This document shows, piece after piece, positions 60,240 to 61,996 of a stretch of 61,996 nucleotides of DNA; the stretch's first letter is position 1, and each line of letters starts with the position of its first letter. The notes beneath the pieces were generated by a model. That model saw nothing but the letters and a program-made list of their open reading frames with translations, had not been told where the DNA came from and ran no database searches. Location of the stretch: positions 1-61,996 of IMG/VR virus record IMGVR_UViG_3300044302_003481; one strand, 5' to 3'. A program made the translations under genes and the position numbers. This DNA comes from a virus.

Positions 60240-60678
60240 TCTCAGCTAAAGAATCACTAACTTCAGTACTTTCTAGTGGAGCCATATCAACTTTAAGTCT
60301 TTCATCACAGGCGGCAAATAAAGCCTGTGCACCAGCAGAAACTCCAGCACCAACTGCACTACCAAGAAGCTTTTCACCAAGCCCAGGTTGAGAAGGAGCT
60401 GTTGGCATAATAGTTGCCTGTGGATGAGTGTATTGGAATAAGAAGTGTTTACCCTTATCACCTATAGGAGATATTGAACCTCCACCCATTGTTCCAGGAT
60501 TAAATACATTTTTATCTCCACTACCACTGCTACTTCCTCCACCCATTCCACCAGACTTCCAGATATCAAGAAAACTCTTTCCAAACTCAGGTCCGAAATT
60601 TTTAGAGAAGGCTCCCCCAAATGTTTCTTTCTCTTCAGAATTATCATCAACTCTCTTATGGATAGACTTGGTAGACAT
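60202..60678 (-). CDS. Virion protein with first half of an S74 domain (158 aa)
   Basis: A Gly/Ser-rich N-terminal region and a helical GEKLLGSAVGAGVSAGAQA stretch precede CDERLKVDMAPL, the start of a peptidase S74 domain. The frame then ends 30 residues later at TGA, and the rest of the domain continues in the +1 frame from 60239. Asp/Ser before RLK in S74 is the usual cleavage site; here it is CDE. The protein may form a trimer fused to its partner. Confidence 0.6.
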   Translation of the reverse strand: MSTKSIHKRVDDNSEEKETFGGAFSKNFGPEFGKSFLDIWKSGGMGGGSSSGSGDKNVFNPGTMGGGSISPIGDKGKHFLFQYTHPQATIMPTAPSQPGLGEKLLGSAVGAGVSAGAQALFAACDERLKVDMAPLESTEVSDSLAEIAFFVKGLRECA

Positions 60679-60715
60679 TTTAAATCTCTTTTTTATTCAT
60701 TATACGTTCACTCAT

Positions 60716-61534
60716 TTAGAAGTACTTAGTTGTTCCTCTTCCATAAACGTTATTAAGAAATCTATCTACATCCGTAGAAACTCCTGAAGAACCTCCCTGT
60801 ACACCTGGAGTACCCGCCTCGCCTCTTAACTCTATAAGTTCTCTTTTATGAGCATGCTTTAAATTTTCTAACTCAGTCTTAGCACGAGCAGCTTCTCTTG
60901 CTGATTCAACACTTGGGTTGTATTCATTAGAAGATCTACTACCTGTGTCACTTAAATCATAGCCTTCAACAGAATTTGAATAAGATGAACGAGGCTTTCC
61001 ACCTTCAGCAAATGCACTTAAAGCTAAGCCACCTGCAATCAATGGCGCAGCAGCCGTAGTTGCACCAACAACACTTGCAGTTATCTCCGGATTTTCATAA
61101 AGACCTCTTCTCCAACCTCGATCCTTTAAATCTTGAGTACTTTTTAAAAGGACGTCACCACTAGGATTAAAGAAAGTATCCTCAGGTCTAGGTCGCCCTG
61201 TTTGCACAGCACCTGCCTGTTGCTTAGGATTTGCTTTCTCAGTCAATCTACTGTAAGTAGCTCTAGCTGGATCTTCACCCATACGCTTCCAATATCCACT
61301 CATTACATTACCTAAATAGTCTTTTCCTTTAGCTAAAGCAGCATCAGTATCCTTTCCCATTATGTGCATTCCTATATCAGCAATGACGGGCCAATTACCT
61401 GGCAATTTACCAAGTAAAGCTCTTATTCCAACATCTCTTAATTCACTCGCAGTTTGATTTCTAGTTCCATCAGCTTTTACTGTAGGTCTTCTAAAAGTAG
61501 TTGAACCTTCTTTAGTTTCTTCCCAAGCAGCCAT
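60716..61534 (-). CDS. Putative internal virion protein (272 aa)
   Basis: The N-terminal 80 residues are mixed, residues about 160-180 are a hydrophobic helix (ASVVGATTAAAPLIAGGLAL), and a long charged helix lies at about 205-245 (SAREAARAKTELENLKHAHK). The start overlaps the stop of the truncated upstream gene (TAATG). A transmembrane-like segment together with a coiled coil fits an ejected internal protein. Confidence 0.55.
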   Translation of the reverse strand: MAAWEETKEGSTTFRRPTVKADGTRNQTASELRDVGIRALLGKLPGNWPVIADIGMHIMGKDTDAALAKGKDYLGNVMSGYWKRMGEDPARATYSRLTEKANPKQQAGAVQTGRPRPEDTFFNPSGDVLLKSTQDLKDRGWRRGLYENPEITASVVGATTAAAPLIAGGLALSAFAEGGKPRSSYSNSVEGYDLSDTGSRSSNEYNPSVESAREAARAKTELENLKHAHKRELIELRGEAGTPGVQGGSSGVSTDVDRFLNNVYGRGTTKYF

Positions 61535-61996
61535 TACACTGTTACCTCTTGACTTGGAGCTTTGTTAGCCTCATTAGGATTAGCTTCAGTACTACCAGCA
61601 TTAGCGGGTTCTTCAAACATATATCTAAGGTTGGATGAACCTACGAAAGTTTCGTCGTCTATTAGACGCGAGGCATAATATGTATCATAAAACGACTGCA
61701 CATCAGCCGTATCAACTCTATCTGCTAACCCACCTGTCTTATTACCTGGCGCAAAATCATTAAAGGCAAAATTTTCCCACTTCTTATAAGCATCATCAGC
61801 TGGTTTAAACCCTTTCTCATCAGGACTAATGAATGACCTTGCAGATCTATAGAAATCATTATCTCTAACGTCTGGGTTTGTATCATCTAAAAGACCTTTC
61901 CACTGAGCACTACCAGTTGTTTTATCAGGATCGAAATATTTATCTTGACTAAGTGAACCAGCTTCTGCCCATGGATTTACCTTAAGAGTCTTATCC
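61534..61996 (-). CDS. Partial gene at window end (C-terminal 153 aa)
   Basis: An open minus-strand frame enters from the window edge and ends at TAA 61534-61536. The visible part is polar and Asp/Asn/Phe-rich (KYFDPDKTTG, FISPDEKGFKPADD) with a disordered Glu/Pro/Asn-rich C-terminus. The start is outside the window. It overlaps the next gene by one base and is probably a virion protein. Confidence 0.6.
   Translation of the reverse strand, partial: DKTLKVNPWAEAGSLSQDKYFDPDKTTGSAQWKGLLDDTNPDVRDNDFYRSARSFISPDEKGFKPADDAYKKWENFAFNDFAPGNKTGGLADRVDTADVQSFYDTYYASRLIDDETFVGSSNLRYMFEEPANAGSTEANPNEANKAPSQEVTV

Noticed and set aside
1-61996. Prophage hypothesis (integrase, repressor, attachment site)
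   Set aside because: No recombinase or flanking host genes are visible; the HTH and AbrB-like proteins alone do not show lysogeny.
1-61996. tRNA genes, photosystem II genes (psbA/psbD) and a phage RNA polymerase
   Set aside because: I looked for these common cyanophage genes among the translated frames and intergenic gaps and found none; a covariance-model search could still find a tRNA that I missed.

Overview
The window is almost certainly part of a double-stranded DNA cyanophage genome. It is AT-rich, densely packed and has no ribosomal, tRNA or recognisable integrase genes. It carries a phage DNA polymerase, primase-helicase, single-stranded DNA-binding protein, exonuclease, terminase, portal, capsid and many tail-fibre genes. 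The cyanobacterial signature comes from small high-light-inducible (Hli) proteins, a DUF4278-like protein with YRG motifs and an NblA-like phycobilisome-degradation adaptor. A phycobilisome-targeting protein points to a marine Synechococcus-like host rather than ordinary Prochlorococcus; this is inference. There is no contractile sheath gene, no long tape-measure gene and no T7-like RNA polymerase in view. The virion order (terminase, portal, scaffold, capsid, connector-like and nozzle-like genes, fibres, with a block of putative internal virion proteins upstream of the terminase) suggests a short-tailed phage. The right end cuts a gene, so the genome continues beyond the window.

Layout. (1) 1-13.6 kb, mainly plus strand: replication and nucleotide module with T7-type family A DNA polymerase, tandem-OB SSB, a Gp157-like protein, small DNA-binding proteins, a PD-(D/E)XK exonuclease and a Prim-Pol/D5 primase-helicase. 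(2) 13.6-15.3 kb, plus strand: host-interaction cassette with a secreted beta-rich protein, a SET-domain protein, three Hli-type proteins and two small membrane proteins. (3) 15.3-22.3 kb, minus strand: two large fibres ending in peptidase S74 intramolecular chaperone domains, then small virion-like proteins. (4) 22.3-28.3 kb, mainly plus strand: a symmetric regulatory region next to a zinc-loop/helix-turn-helix protein, then small unknowns, a Dam-like methyltransferase relative and a MazG-like protein. (5) 28-35.4 kb, mixed: lysozyme-like and C39-peptidase-like proteins, a candidate holin, NblA-like protein, HNH nuclease, prolyl-hydroxylase-like oxygenase and three secreted proteins. (6) 35.4-62 kb, minus strand: the virion module, read from right to left.

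The most interesting points are: a 512-nt same-strand overlap of the portal and scaffold genes in different frames; a two-zinc-module/HTH protein whose modules have lost the expected nuclease histidines and which sits beside inverted repeats sharing TTAGGTA; two lysis-type proteins and one methyltransferase-like protein that appear to lack expected catalytic residues; an S74 chaperone domain split across two frames; the NblA-like gene; and a capsid-gene leader able to hide its own start codon. All family calls were made by eye from translated motifs; no database search was possible.
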